64,000 nt of DNA from Rhabditophanes sp. KR3021 (Eukaryota; Nematoda; Chromadorea; Rhabditida; Alloionematidae): the NCBI GenBank assembly GCA_963281155.1, contig CAUJLY010000001.1, positions 8,246,001 to 8,310,000 of the forward strand, in the 5' to 3' direction. The notes below the pieces were generated by a model that saw nothing but the letters and a program-made list of their open reading frames with translations, made no database searches and was not told where the DNA came from. Made by a program: the position numbers and the translations under genes. Shown here piece after piece: positions 11,801-23,581 of this stretch (positions are counted from its first letter, which is position 1; every line of letters starts with the position of its first letter).

Positions 11801-13292
11801 TCTGTTATTATTTTTAATGCTAAATGAAACAAATCAAATTTCTAAATGTCTTCTCGGCATGGAAGATAGACGTTACTCTGGATTGAATGGAGGTAAGACC
11901 CCACCAATAAATAGGAATGCCCAGAATATATAACAATCATTTTGGTATTCTTCATCAGGACTATTAATTAACAATTTAAAAGGATAACACACAAATGACT
12001 ACACTTTTTTGGGTGGTTTTCCTTCTTACCAACACAAATTTATTTGATTCTTTTAATGTGGCAAGGCAAATATATTTAGTCATATAAATATTTGTATCTC
12101 TCAATCATTTCACATCCTTCAAACCCATGCCTCATTGTTTTTAAAAAAGACAACGTTTACATATATTTATATATCTTTCACAACATACCCCTTACACGTA
12201 ATTTAAGGCAAGAACATGGTTTTAGATATAATAAATTTAATATTATAATCTTTTAATTCGAGAATCAAATTTCATTGCCTCATTTAATTTGATACTTTAT
12301 TTATAACTGGTATTTATTATTGGTGGCTGCTTTACAAATGCTTAGTTCGGCCTTGAAACATACTTACTTTTAAAATTCATACTTTTTGTCAAATTCCTTT
12401 TTTGAGTTCATTAACTTAAATACATTTGAAAGGAGATATATTTTTTGTGGTGGTGGGAATTAAAATAAAGTTAAATCCTACAACAATAAGATATTATTTC
12501 CAATATATTTTTTCTTACACGCACTTTTCCCTTGCACTTGTTGACCCTCAGCAAATTAAACGTTAGCCCATCTACAAATCAAGACTCCTTCAACTCCAGT
12601 TCCCGGAAATTAAAACAAATGTAATTTTGGTAATGATGACACAAACATAAAAGATACTACTTATTTGTTTAGAAAAAGTAAAAAAGTATTTATTATACTT
12701 GTTCATCCTTTCCAACACATATCTAATATTTGATGATGATACAAGTCTCAGGCCCAAATAGTCTTTATAAAGATTTCATCTTTTTCTTATTTGTTAGTAT
12801 GATTTTGATGTGGGACCAAATGATATAAATTTCGATTAGTTAAATGAACTTTTGTTGTCTTGCTTACATAAAACAATTAAACAAACAAATTCGGACCCAT
12901 TTTTTAGTTACCTCACCAAAGAGCTTTTCGCATTTGTCTAAATTGGAAGAGACATCTATAAAAGACAAGTTAATTGCCATCATAAAATCCTAATCCTTCC
13001 TCCCTATTATTGGCTCCACTTTTTACTTGATTTTTAATGGGTCGTGTCTCCTTTTTTGATTAAATTTTTACTTCGAACCTAACAAATTATTAAGAGAGGC
13101 TTTAATCCGGACATTACACTTTAGGCTTTATAGTACATATTAAATAAAGTTGTTAAGAGATACATTAACTTTGATGCATTAAAATATGATTTTCTAAGTC
13201 GTATTTGTGCTTTTGATTTTTAGAAAGAGTTCCTAAAATTTTATTAATATTTTGTAGAAAGCATCCAATCGCCTTCGGTCTTGTCATCAGCA
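8868..13292. other. Long non-coding upstream region of the potassium channel gene
   Basis: About 4.4 kb of strongly AT-rich DNA. The 93- and 82-codon open frames at 10020 and 10577 look like chance frames (F, I, L, N and Y rich, no splice context). A short minus-strand frame, 9140-9034, reads SIDGNKVIVTKTSIFG... and could be a scrap of an old gene. A 30-bp tandem repeat lies at 11248-11346. A TTTTGTAG acceptor-like site near 13256 suggests the channel mRNA may have an upstream leader exon in this region or be trans-spliced. Confidence 0.4.
11248..11346. repeat. Tandem repeat, about 30 bp x 3.3 copies
   Basis: Three consecutive units of 30, 29 and 30 bp (11248-11277, 11278-11306, 11307-11336) each begin ACATATTTAT and end in TTTGT or TCTGT; a partial fourth copy follows. 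Units differ at several positions in the middle. The repeat creates the apparent open frame over this stretch, which should not be taken as a gene. Confidence 0.85.
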
Positions 13293-15510
13293 ATGGATGA
13301 ACGGGTAAGTTTGTTTTACTTCAAATATTTATTAATAAATAATTTATATTATTAGGTCATCATCAACGTTGGTGGAATAAGACACGAAGTGTTTCAATCA
13401 ACACTCAAGAAAATTCCAGCCACTCGTCTCTCTAGACTAACTCCAAACTTAGCTAATTATGATCCTGTGTTAAATGAGTATTTTTTTGACAGACATAGTG
13501 GTGTTTTTAGCATGGTGCTAAATTATTATAGGACGGGCAAATTGCATTATTCAAATGCTTATTGTGGAGCTTTATTTGATCATGGTACGTTTTTTAGTTT
13601 ATTTATTCTTATGCTTTTTTATTGTAGAATTAGGTATGTTTAAGAATGCTTAAGGATATTATATTTGATTCTCCAGAGTTTTGGAATATTGACAGTAATG
13701 AAGTGGAAGGTAAGTGATTCAAAAATCAGCTGAATAAAAATTATAAAATCAGAAAAACAGATGTTAATACTTTTGAATATCTTTAAAAAGGTTGCTATGA
13801 GTAAGATTATTTAAAATGTGTTCAACACCTGTGTTATTTAATTTTTATACTACTTAATATTTTTAAATTTAGCTTGCTGCTGGATCTCTTACATAGAGCA
13901 TCGCAACACCCAAGAAACCTTGACAGTCCTGGACGAATTGGATTACGACCCCGACAAAAGTGAGGATCCCGCCACACGAGAACACGAAACAATGAAAAAA
14001 TTCGGTTGGGAAGATGAATATTGGCAGGGTAAAATTACGTCATGGATGAAACTGAAACCCCAAATTTGGTCACTTTTTGACGAATCATGGTCATCTAAGT
14101 TTGCTAAGGCCATTTCAGTAGTTTCCGTTTCATTTATTATACTTTCAATAGTATCCTTCTGTTGCAAGACACACCCAAGTTTTAGAACTAGTAATTTAGC
14201 TGTAAATACCGAAGAAACGACATCTGGATTTATATTCATTGACAAAACCAACACCGAACCATTGTGGATATTTTCGCATATCGAATATGCTTGCAATATA
14301 TGGTTTACTTTTGAAATAATAGTCAGATTTATTGCATGTCCTTCCAAAGCCAAGTTCTTCAAAAGTCCCTTAAACATCATAGACCTGATTGCAACTTTAT
14401 CTTTCTACTTAGATGCCGTCTTAGTCAGAGCAATAATCAGTGACACTCCAAAAGATGTGGCTGAATTTCTATCTATGATCAGAATCTTACGTCTCTTTAA
14501 GTTGACCCAACATCATAAAGGTCTACAAATTTTAATTCATACATTTCGCGCATCGGCCAAAGAATTGTTTTTGCTTTTCTTTTTTTTGATGCTAGGTGTT
14601 ATTATTTTTGCTAGTTTGATATTTTTTGCCGAGAAGACAGAGAATAATCCTAAAAATCAGTTCACTAGTATTCCGGTTGGGTTGTGGTATGCCATTGTGA
14701 CGATGACTACTATTGGGTAAGCTAGGAAGTTAGTGATTTAATTTGATTTCATTTTAGGTATGGAGACTTAACGCCTAATTCGAGGTATGTTGATAACAAT
14801 ATTATTTTAATAGTGTTCAAATTTCAGCTTAGGAAGAGTTGTTGGTAGTTTGTGTGCGATCATGGGAGTCCTTACAATTGCACTTCCGGTCCCCGTTATT
14901 GTTTCCAACTTTTCGATGTTCTACTCGCATTCACAGGTAAACTCCTCATTAACTTTTAAATTAAAATAATATATCAGGCCCGCGAAAAACTGCCTCGAAA
15001 AAGAAGAAGAGCCCTTCCAGTAGAACAAGTCCGCATGCAAGTCCGCCGCCACAATCAAGCAAACGACAATGCTGGTCATGTGAACAGACGAAGAAATGCA
15101 ATTGCAGTGCCAACAGAGACAGGTAACTAAACTGTAGTCACCCTAAAAATCACTATTTTTCCATGATAATTCGCCAAATGACTTTTAATGGATGATGTCA
15201 CAAATAAATTAAATGCTTCAATCTAAAAATAACCTTTTCAGAAATGAACAATTTGATCATAACCCCGGCAGAACCAATAATTGTCCCCCCATCATCAGCC
15301 TCCAAACCTACATCCGGTCCTTCATCTCGTAAAATATCGAAACTTTCCCTCAGACAAAAGCTGTCAAATGTGGCTTCCAGCTTGTCCTTTGGAGACGACA
15401 AAGACCCTCCAAACCTGCATTACTCCCTAGCATCAAGTAAATCAAATTTAGTACCCCCAAAAGAAGAAACATCAGGCACCTTCCTTGATGAAGAAGAAAG
15501 AATAAGTTGA
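13293..15510 (+). CDS. egl-36: Voltage-gated potassium channel, Shaw/Kv3 class
   Basis: Nine exons give 557 residues: 13293-13304, 13356-13584, 13628-13633, 13677-13709, 13873-14716, 14758-14784, 14828-14936, 14978-15122 and 15242-15510. The T1 domain begins [13 protein letters not shown] and carries the zinc motif H-x5-C-x20-CC used by Kv2-4 channels. S1 to S6 follow. S4 contains [15 protein letters not shown], with two histidines where other channels have extra positive charges. The filter is TTIGYGD rather than TTVGYGD. The S6 motif PVPVIVSNF is intact, and the tail starts with the Shaw-like [16 protein letters not shown]. The protein sits in the plasma membrane as a tetramer and repolarises excitable cells. 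The ATG is four codons before the first intron; the frame is open for a few codons upstream, so an extra N-terminal exon cannot be excluded. The symbol follows the C. elegans Shaw orthologue. Confidence 0.93.
13628..13633 (+). other. Six-nucleotide microexon of the Shaw channel gene
   Basis: The bases AATTAG are flanked by a TTATTGTAG acceptor and a GTATGT donor. The introns on each side (13585-13627 and 13634-13676) are both 43 nt. Inclusion reads DHELEFW and gives exactly 20 residues between the T1 cysteine and the CC pair, the spacing required for the Kv zinc site. Skipping would keep frame but remove two residues (E and L), giving DHEFW and a spacing of 18. Family spacing therefore argues that it is a real exon. 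Confidence 0.8.
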
Positions 15511-16155
15511 TTTAATTGTGATTGATTGATTATATGACTTTTTACATTCAACAACTTGATTTGGTTACTATAAAAAAGAAGATTTGTCTCTTCCCATCCG
15601 ACACATCAAACATTCGCAATTATTTAAAGAAACCTATTATTACCATTATAATATCAAATTGGTTTATAAATGACCAATAAATGGATATTATTTATTAAAT
15701 CATCATAACATCACACATAACAAGCCCTTTTGTTGATGGAATTAACCAAACACTATTTTTTTACATGTTTGTTAGTCTCATTATCTTTGAGCACATATCA
15801 TTTGAAAGTACATACACAAATTATTTTTTTAGTATTTTGTGTTTCAGTATATTTTGTACATTATTTTATGTTAACTGGTAACTTTAATAAATAAATTTAA
15901 ATACATATCATTTGGGACAAATTAAATGTTTATGAATAGTCGATATGATCCTTTGACGTAATACCCAACATTTAAATTCTTTTAATAATCATCTAACTAC
16001 AAAAATGAATAGCCTCGATGAATCATGTTGACGTATTTAACTCCTGCTTATTATAATAATTCAGGGGTGATATCTATATATAATTGATCATATTCAGTAA
16101 CACTATAAAATATTCTGTTAAACATTTTTATCAATTCAAAATCATTTTAGTCGAT
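15511..16155. other. Intergenic, no gene recognised
   Basis: AT-rich sequence with several ATAAA-like signals, presumably the channel 3' UTR followed by the transporter 5' flank. A TTTTAG acceptor-like sequence just before the transporter ATG (16145-16150) could be a trans-splice or leader-intron site. Nothing else was seen. Confidence 0.35.
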
Positions 16156-17674
16156 ATGATACACACAAAAACTATATTTGTGTCGGTATTTATTGGAGTT
16201 CTTATTCGATGTACAGATGGATTTTTGTTTAATTTGCCGGATAATCAATTTCCTAAATGGGCCTTGTATTTGGGAGCTACTTTGGGGATGATTTTGGCAG
16301 GCTCGATGGGCGCTAATGATGTTTCTAATGCCTTTGGAACTTCAGTTGGGTCGAAGGTAACACACACGCAAATATTTTAATCAAATTATCCTTTAGGTCC
16401 TTACTCTGAAACAAGCTTACTTTCTAGCTTGCATATTCGAAACACTTGGCTCCATACTACTAGGCTACAATGTAACTGATGAAGTCCGCAAAGGCGTCAT
16501 AGACACAAATTTGTACATAGGTAGCGAAATAATGCTCTTTTTCGGGGAAATTGCAATTCTTGGTGGCTGTTCGATTTGGCTAATAGTTGCTACGATCCTG
16601 GAATTACCTGTCTCAACGACTCATTCTATCATCGGAGCAACAGTTGGAATGTCCTTAGTAAATAAAGGTTTCGACGGCATTCAATGGCATGAAATTGCAA
16701 GAATCGCTTTGTCGTGGGTGATTTCACCTGTTTTATCTGGCCTAATTTCAATGTCCCTTTATGTATTTGTGGATCATATCATCTTGAGAAAGGCAGATCC
16801 TTTTAAGAATGGAATGATTGCCTTGCCTTTTTTCTATTTTGCCTGTATTTCTTTTAATGTGTTTGTGGTTATTTATCAAGGTTCGAAGATATTGGGGTTG
16901 CATTCAATGAGTATTGAAATGGCTATTCCGGTTTGTTTGGGATGCGGATTGGCTGTTGGATTGGGAGTTGAATTTTTCTTAAAACCAAGAATACTTAGTT
17001 GGATTAAAAAGAACGAAGAAGAAAATGGCGTTGATTTGCAAGAAAAAGGAAATGCTCCCCCTGTTGCAAATGGTGGAGGAAAGGTCGGTGATGTTGGAGT
17101 TGAGCAAAAAAAAGAGGAATCCTTTATGAATTGGTTATTACCAGTCCCCGACAGACCTCAAGACTTCAAAGTATACAAAATGTTCGTAGTCCTCCAAACG
17201 TGCACAGCTTGTTTTGCTGGCTTTGCACACGGTGCTAATGATGTCTCTAATGCTATTGCACCTTTAGCAGCAATGATCAGTATATATAATGAACATAGTG
17301 TTTTGCAAAAATCAGAAGTACCCATTTCCGTTTTACTATTTGGTGTATTTGGTATATGTGCAGGGTTATGTCTATTCGGACATCGTGTTATCAAAACAGT
17401 CGGTCAAAGAATGTCAGAAATTAATCCATGCTCAGGATTTACAATTGAATTTGGGGCAGCGGTAACTTCTATTGTTGCCTCTAAATTTGGATTACCTATT
17501 AGTACGACTCACGCTTTATGCGGAAGTGTAGTTGCAGTTGGAATTGTAAGGTCCCGGAATGGAGTGGATTGGAAGTTATTCAGGAGTGTGGCATTGGCCT
17601 GGGTTATCACTTTGCCTGCTTCAGCGGCTTTGGCTGGATTAATTGCTTTTATATTTAAAACGTGGGTCTTTTAA
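16156..17674 (+). CDS. Sodium-dependent phosphate transporter (PiT/SLC20)
   Basis: Two exons, 16156-16356 and 16397-17674, separated by a 40-nt intron, encode 492 residues. The PiT signature GANDVSNAF occurs near residue 54 and again as GANDVSNAI in the second half; STTHSIIG and STTHALCG are the matching inverted-repeat motifs. About ten hydrophobic helices surround a central hydrophilic loop (rich in E, K, G around EENGVDLQEK) that separates the two halves. An N-terminal hydrophobic helix could be a signal anchor. Members import inorganic phosphate with sodium at the plasma membrane. ATG 16156 is chosen because an acceptor-like TTTTAG lies just upstream and the earlier in-frame start would fall in the leader. 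Confidence 0.95.
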
Positions 17675-17956
17675 ATGATACTCTTCTTTGGTTGCTGTGA
17701 TTAATAGAATATTGTGCATAGCTATTATTAATGTTTTAAATTTTATTCAAATAAATTTTATTATTGTGCTATGTAAATACATCATTAAAGAATTTGAGGA
17801 ATGTTGAGCAATAAACAATATTGAGGATGAAGAATTGTTAAGAAATTATTTTCAAATATAATGGTTTGTTTACTCCAAGCCAAAAGAATTTGGACTGCAT
17901 TCTTCTAATAATGAGACATCTTCAAAAATAAATGAGTAAGAAGCGACGAAGATTAA

Positions 17957-19304
17957 TTAATAGGTTGGTAAATTGGTATAATCCTTAGTTATATATTCTC
18001 TTTTGTGATGTTCTTTATAGAGATTCCAATCTTTGGCATTTACAAAATAAATATAATATATTTCGTCTTCCACTGAACGCGAAATAGATACATTTTCAAA
18101 GGGTGTTTCTATATTTGAACATAAACAATCTCTATAATTTGGTATATTCTTGATTTTGGCTTTAAAATCTTCAATGCCATTATACTTTTCTAATATTCTT
18201 TCATAAATATAATCACCACATATTGGACGGGACTGAGTATGATCGCAATTGGCACGACAATTAATAATAAGTTTGCGCAATTGTTTTGGAAATGTGAATT
18301 GAACCTTATTTACACAACTAATTGAAAGGACTTCGATATTTTCAAACAACATAAAGAAATTAGGTTGAATGGGTGGAATATTTGCTACTAATTCACAATC
18401 AGGATATGCCTGAATAATGTTCATATTAAAATCAGTTGTATCGAATTTGTTTAATTATTGATGCAAATGTAAATACTTCATTAATGTTGGACTCTTTATA
18501 TGGTTCATAATGATTGTCGCCAATAATAGATATTGAAAATAACGTGGGAAAGAATGTTCCTAATGCTTTAGGAATTCTGCACAAATCTTTTTCTCGATAC
18601 CAAATAAACGATGCTCCCATTAGTAGAGTAATAATACATTGTTTGAGTTTCTTAAATGTTCCTAGCAGTTTTTTTTCGCAAATTTTGTAATTTTCAAGTA
18701 TACTGATTGGAACTTCCTTCAACTGAAAATCATTTAATTCAATTTTTGATAGATTTTTTATTTTTAAAGAACAAATGAAGTTCATAATTATCTCTTGATA
18801 AAAAGTCGATGTCCTAAGAGAATCTTCATCTAAATATCTATCCAAACTTATTATTGTATCATCAAAGTCCATTTTAATTGTACTCAAGTTTTTTGTTTTG
18901 GCAAAGAAATAATTGAGCATCGAAATTACAGGGCCAATTCGTGTTTGATCCTGCATTACTTTATAACTTATTCTAAATATTACTCCTAAATAACTTATGT
19001 TTTCAAGATAAGTTGTGTCAACTTGGTCAATATAATTAACAAACTCATTTATAGATTCAAATTCTTTTAGCTGAATTGAACAACGAAAAGGCTCTTCATC
19101 AAAAAGTCTAATCTCCATTTTCTTATAAATAAGTGGATTAACATCATTTTTAACTTCGATCAATGGAGTGCCATTAATTATTTCTTGATTTTCTTTGTTA
19201 ATTTTAGAGAAGGTTATTAGCTGATCAAAATCCATAAAACATTTTTTATAAATATGATTAATTGATAGTGCTTTGTGCATAAATACATCATTTGTAGAAG
19301 CCAT
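17957..19304 (-). CDS. F-box-like / leucine-rich family protein, possibly disrupted
   Basis: The first part (19304-18432) starts MASTNDVFMH, has an F-box-like N-terminal helix pair (HIYKKCFMDFDQLITFSKIN) and then repeated short strand-helix units. A second frame (18424-17957) continues with AYPDCELV and the FENIEVLSISC... FPKQLRKLIINC units seen in the paralogue at 55732-57366. The parts are in different frames. They can be joined by a 67-nt intron with a weak GTATTT donor and a good TTATTCAG acceptor (18485-18419, phase 0), or they represent a frameshifted gene. Family context (a paralogue and a fragment elsewhere in the window) supports a real, lineage-expanded gene. Such proteins usually act as substrate adaptors of SCF ubiquitin ligases; that is inference here because the F-box match is weak. 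Confidence 0.55.
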
Positions 19305-19489
19305 AGTTTGCAGGGAAATGTAGACAGAGTAATAAATAAAAGCGAATGTTTCGTTAAATTACAATGAATAGATCTGATAAATCCACTGCCTAAGTATAGT
19401 TAACCACGCCTTTATATAATCTAATCAGGGTATATGGGCTAATAATGGCGCTAAAATATGATCTACCAAAACAGGGGTTTGCAAACAAG

Positions 19490-19870
19490 TAAAAAAGTTT
19501 TGTTTGTAGATACAGCTTTAATTGGCGTGTATTTTGAAATTATGACAGAGTTGCAAAAGTTTTCTTGTTGATGGAAGTTATTGAATGTTTTTGATGATGA
19601 AGAGTCATTGAAACAAACTAAAAAATCTTTATTAGGTAATACTGCCATGACTTTGGATGGAACTACTCCTATTTGTGAAGGTATCGGAAGACAAATTTAT
19701 GTCATGTTCGTAGAACCTCTCTTGCTGAAATTTTTGTAGCAATGTCGTGACTAAAGAAGCAATAAAAAATTAAGCTAAGAAGTATTTCATGAATAAAAAA
19801 GGTGGTATTACAATTATTGATGGTGAAATCAATTAATTTACTGGAGATTATATTGAAAATACGTAAATTA
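19490..19870 (+). pseudogene. Processed pseudogene of mitochondrial processing peptidase beta
   Basis: The plus strand reads VDTALIGVYF, then after a TGA stop FDDEESLKQTKKSLLG, then MTLDGTTPICEGIGRQI, which is the highly conserved LDGTTPICEDIGRQ block of MPP-beta. A frameshift near 19697 is needed to continue as LCHVRRTSLAEIFVAMS (family: LCYGRR..L.E), followed by another stop and AKKYFMNKKG. There is no intron, which fits reverse transcription of an mRNA fragment followed by decay. Only the C-terminal third is represented. MPP-beta cleaves mitochondrial presequences, but this copy cannot encode it. Confidence 0.75.
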
Positions 19871-20395
19871 AAGTTATTTAAACTGTAACCTGTTCTCAAA
19901 CAATAGTTATGCGAAACAAGAATAAGATAACTAACTTTTATTAGATGTCTAACATATTTTAAACGTCATTTAACCTTAATAATTGCGTTTTGAATAAAAG
20001 TAAAATTATTTCATGACGGTGTAATCATTAAAAATTAGCATACCCTATTAAGGGGCACGCTTAACCAAACAAAAAGACAATAAATGTTGCATTTATTTAT
20101 TTTGGTGAAAAATTATATTAATTAGTAATATGTTTTGGCACCGGCCAAGTTTATATTTACTAAAACCAAAAAATAGTGTACACATTTTTACATTGTATGC
20201 TTATTTATTTTTAACGATGTTAACTTCTGGAATATAATTGTTATGGTTATAATTAATAAAAGTATTTGATTTATTAACTCAATATTTTTACATATACCTT
20301 GTTTAGTACTCTAAACATCAATATTAATAACACCATAAATACCTAAATGTTCTATAAATAAATCAATCTATCGTGTTGTAATATCTTAGTTACCA
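19871..20395. other. Gap between two pseudogenes, nothing recognised
   Basis: About 525 bp of AT-rich sequence between the MPP-beta and glutamyl-tRNA synthetase remnants. It might contain eroded coding DNA, but no segment could be aligned by eye with a family. Confidence 0.3.
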
Positions 20396-20776
20396 AGATT
20401 GTTAGAAGCAGAGGCAAAGTTGATTCTATTGAATGTACTTTTGATGCTGCTAAACCGATTTTAAAAACACTTTGAAAGTAACTTGGTTAGCTAAGAGTTC
20501 AAATGAAAAGGCTGTCAATTTGTTTTGTTCATTCTGCGGCTACATCATCTCTAAGGATATTTTGTCCAAAGAAGGTGATTAGAAACAGTTTATCAACAAA
20601 GACAGTCATCATTTTGTTGAAATGATTGGTGAGCATTACTTTGATAAGATGAAGAAGAAAGATATTGTTCGAATCCAAAGAAAGAACTTCTTCATTTGTG
20701 ATGAAGGTTACAACAACAAGGATAATAGTGTAAACTTATTGCTATTCCAGGAAAAGGACCTGTCAAAAATCAAGTA
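20396..20776 (+). pseudogene. Processed pseudogene of cytosolic glutamyl-tRNA synthetase (C-terminus)
   Basis: The sequence reads PKIVRSRGKVDSIECTFD, then after a TGA and frame change KVTWLAKSSNEKAVNLFC, SFCGYIISKDILSKEGD, a TAG stop, and QFINKDSHHFVEMIGE followed by MKKKDIVRIQRKNFFICDE. This is the C-terminal anticodon-binding beta-barrel of eukaryotic glutamyl-tRNA synthetase (family pattern: ...TWLA..., GDIIQLERRGYF.CD). It ends at a TAA near 20776. At least two stops and one frameshift, and no introns, mark it as a decayed retrocopy or gene fragment. It lies less than 600 bp from the MPP-beta pseudogene in the same orientation. Confidence 0.75.
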
Positions 20777-21023
20777 ATTTAAAATGTCTTTTCTATAAAA
20801 TTGTTGAATAAAAGATTTTTTATTATAATTAGATTAGTTTTCAATGTTTCTTCACAAAATGCATTATCAGCAATATTTTTTAAAGGTATAATTGTAATTA
20901 ACATATTTTAAGCTTATTGATAAGAAACACTGTGATTGTTAATAAAATTATTGCTTAGTGACATTTAAATCTTGACTATAGTAATTTTAATCCTCATACA
21001 TTTATTGTAAAAAATTATATGTA

Positions 21024-22864
21024 ATGAACTTTCAATATTTTTTAAATTTGTTCGAAATAAATCTTTTCAATGATTCTAAATTGGTATTCAGTGATGGATC
21101 TATTAATGTGTCCAGAATGATTTTGGCTGGCCATTGCGAGTATTTCTTCAATTTGTTTACCAAAGATCCAAAACAAAGTAAGTTTATATCATTTAAAATA
21201 ATAATAGACATTTTTCAGCTAAATTTAACATAAATGATTTAAATCTAACTGATTTCAAAGTATATTATGAATACATTCATTCTGGAATTGATTTTATTGT
21301 TACTGGTGATAAGATTATGTCGTTAATAAGAATTCAAAAAAAATTAAACGCATCTAATATAAAGGTGAGTTATTTATATTTGAAGTGGTAATTTTTTTAG
21401 TCTGAATTAGATAATTGGATGCATAACAAAAGCTTTACAATATATCAAGGAATTTTTTTCGAAGCAACAAATGTCTTTGAATATCAGGAATATAATAACA
21501 TAGCTAGAAAAATGATATCTACTAACTTCAAAGCACTTTATGAAATTAAAGCATTCGATTCTTTTTCTCGTTTCAACTTCATGAGTCTTTTTAATCCAGA
21601 ATTCATTAAAGATAAAGATCAAAAAGTTATTTTAGATATAATAACAAGATGGGTTGAATATGACTTTAATAAAAGAAACATTGATTGGCTTGATTTGATT
21701 TTAATGATAGATTACTCAAAAATTGAACGTAGTGTACTTAAAGAATACGTTCAGAAGAATGAAAAAGTTTTTTCAATGCCAGATTTAATTAAATTTTTAT
21801 ATGCCAAAATAGATGTTGTTAAACAAATAAAACACCCTGTTAAAAGCAACGTACCATCAAAAATGCTTTTATGTAAGTTTTTAAAAATAAATACATATAA
21901 GTGAGATTATAAAAACATTTAAGTCGGAGGACATAATTCACAACAATCAGTAGTTCAAATTGATATAAAATCAAAATCAGTTAAAACAATTGGAACACTA
22001 TCAATTCCAAAATATAATCATTGCTGTGAAAAAATAAGAAACAATGTATTTGTATTAGGCGATGAAAATAGCAAAGAAATTGAAAAGTAAGTTCTATAAT
22101 TTGGATGAATAATAATTATTTTGTATTTATAGATTTAATTTAGAAGTTAATAAATCACAGATTCTTTCTTTTAAAATGAAAACTCCTAATTTGTTTTATT
22201 CATCTGCTGCTATTTCAAATAAGATTTATGTAATTGGCGGTAAATCAAATGGCCAATCAATTAATACTGTTGAATAGTAAGAGTGATATTTGTAAGCATT
22301 TATTTTTTATTTTAGTTTTGAAGTCGAAAAAATGACCTGGATTAATGGTCCAAAATTATTGCAAAAAATTAGATCCCATGATTCAATTGTTGTTGATGGA
22401 ATTATTTACGCTGTAGGAGATCTTGAATCTAAGAAGTTTCAAAGGTAAATTAGAATGGTAATAATTGAATAAATAAAAAGTTTAGACTTGATGAACGAGA
22501 AGGAAAATGGACATTCTTGCCCGATATTTTAAATCTTACTTGTAATACTGCTTTGTCAGCGTTTGGACAAACCCTTACGTGTGCTGGAAGTTGGACAGCT
22601 CCATCTCCTGGTGCGGTGGTTAACGGAATTTCTGAGTCATTTTGTCAAATTTATGATATAAGAAATTCCAAATGGAATCAGATGACGAAATTAGTAGTCC
22701 CAGTTTGGGGAGCGAAATCTATCGAAAATGAAACGTCAATTTTTGTTGCAGGTGGTTTAAATAACTTGACAATTCAGGAATACAACAAAAATAACAAACT
22801 TTGGGCCATTCTTAATATCAAGTTACCAAGCATGAAGCATAGGTGTTCGAAAATTGTGCTTTAA
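21024..22864 (+). CDS. BTB-BACK-kelch protein
   Basis: Seven exons close into one 528-residue frame: 21024-21177, 21219-21364, 21401-21872, 21924-22086, 22133-22276, 22316-22444 and 22486-22864. Residues 1-100 form a BTB fold (KLVFSDGSINVSRMILAGHCEYFFNLF). A BACK-like helical part follows, including RWVEYDFNKR. Kelch-type blades come after (LLFGGHNSQQ, IYVIGGKSNGQS, GIIYAVGD, IFVAGGLNN). The layout is that of KLHL-type adaptors that recruit substrates to Cullin-3 ubiquitin ligases; the substrate is unknown. The BTB is divergent and shorter than usual. All six introns are small (36-51 nt) with GT-AG ends. A second kelch gene lies about 1.1 kb downstream in the same orientation. Confidence 0.85.
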
Positions 22865-23171
22865 CTAACAATTACAACAAATGATTTATATGATTAATAG
22901 GGATAAATTTAATTAAAAAGAATATTGATAAAGTTTTATTAGCAGTAAAATAATATAATTAAAGTGAAAGATAATTTTTAGTATTTAATAAAAGCTTAAA
23001 ATGTTGATTCATCTTCAAAAAGATCTATTTTCATTGTAGTTAACACAAGAAAAGCGTCGAGGCCTTGAGTTGGTAGAAGTGGTATCGTCATCAAATTTCT
23101 CATGTTTTATGAGATATTATATGAAAAAATCAAATTGCAATTGTTTTAAATATGTTAAATCATATCTATTT
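22865..23171. other. Short gap, no gene recognised
   Basis: AT-rich 3' flank of the BTB-kelch gene. A few in-frame codons just before the following fragment suggest its decay extends into this stretch, but nothing can be aligned. Confidence 0.3.
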
Positions 23172-23581
23172 CAGATGATTTATTAGGTTTTCAAAATTAT
23201 TCTACGACCATTCTATTTTCTCAGTTTACTTTTTTAATTCATTTTGGATATTATGCAAGAAATTCGAACGAAGGTGATATTTTCTGTAAACGTATTATAA
23301 CTACAATGCCATCCTCTGTAAAAAACTTTATTCTAAACCTTTATAATACAATTACTGTTGCTGATATAAATGAAGAAATTGCAAAAGCGTATCCAAACCT
23401 CACTTATCCAACTATTTTGGGTAATGGATTTCCTGAATCTTATTCACTCTTCAAAAAAGACTATTGCATGAGATTTACAAATTTGAATCTTTTGGAAATT
23501 GGCTGTACAGGAGATTCCGAAGAATTTGTATTCCCACGAAATCTACGTATTTTGAAAAGAAAATATAAAGAGAATAACTGA
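23172..23581 (+). pseudogene. Fragment of the F-box-like/LRR-like family
   Basis: An open stretch reads from SDDLLGFQNYS through MPSSVKNFILNLY, DINEEIAKAYPNLTY and FTNLNLLEIGC to FVFPRNLRILKRKYK, then stops. The order VKxFxL... AYPxL... NLxxLxIGC... FPxxLRxL is the same as near the C-terminal end of the genes at 17957-19304 and 55732-57366. The N-terminal F-box-like half and the last 60 residues are missing. No start codon or upstream exon fits, so I treat it as a truncated relic; a short functional protein starting at the ATG at 23306 is possible but unlikely. Confidence 0.5.

Noticed and set aside
13943..14380. 145-codon minus-strand frame
   Set aside because: Antisense to the S1-S3 region of the potassium channel.
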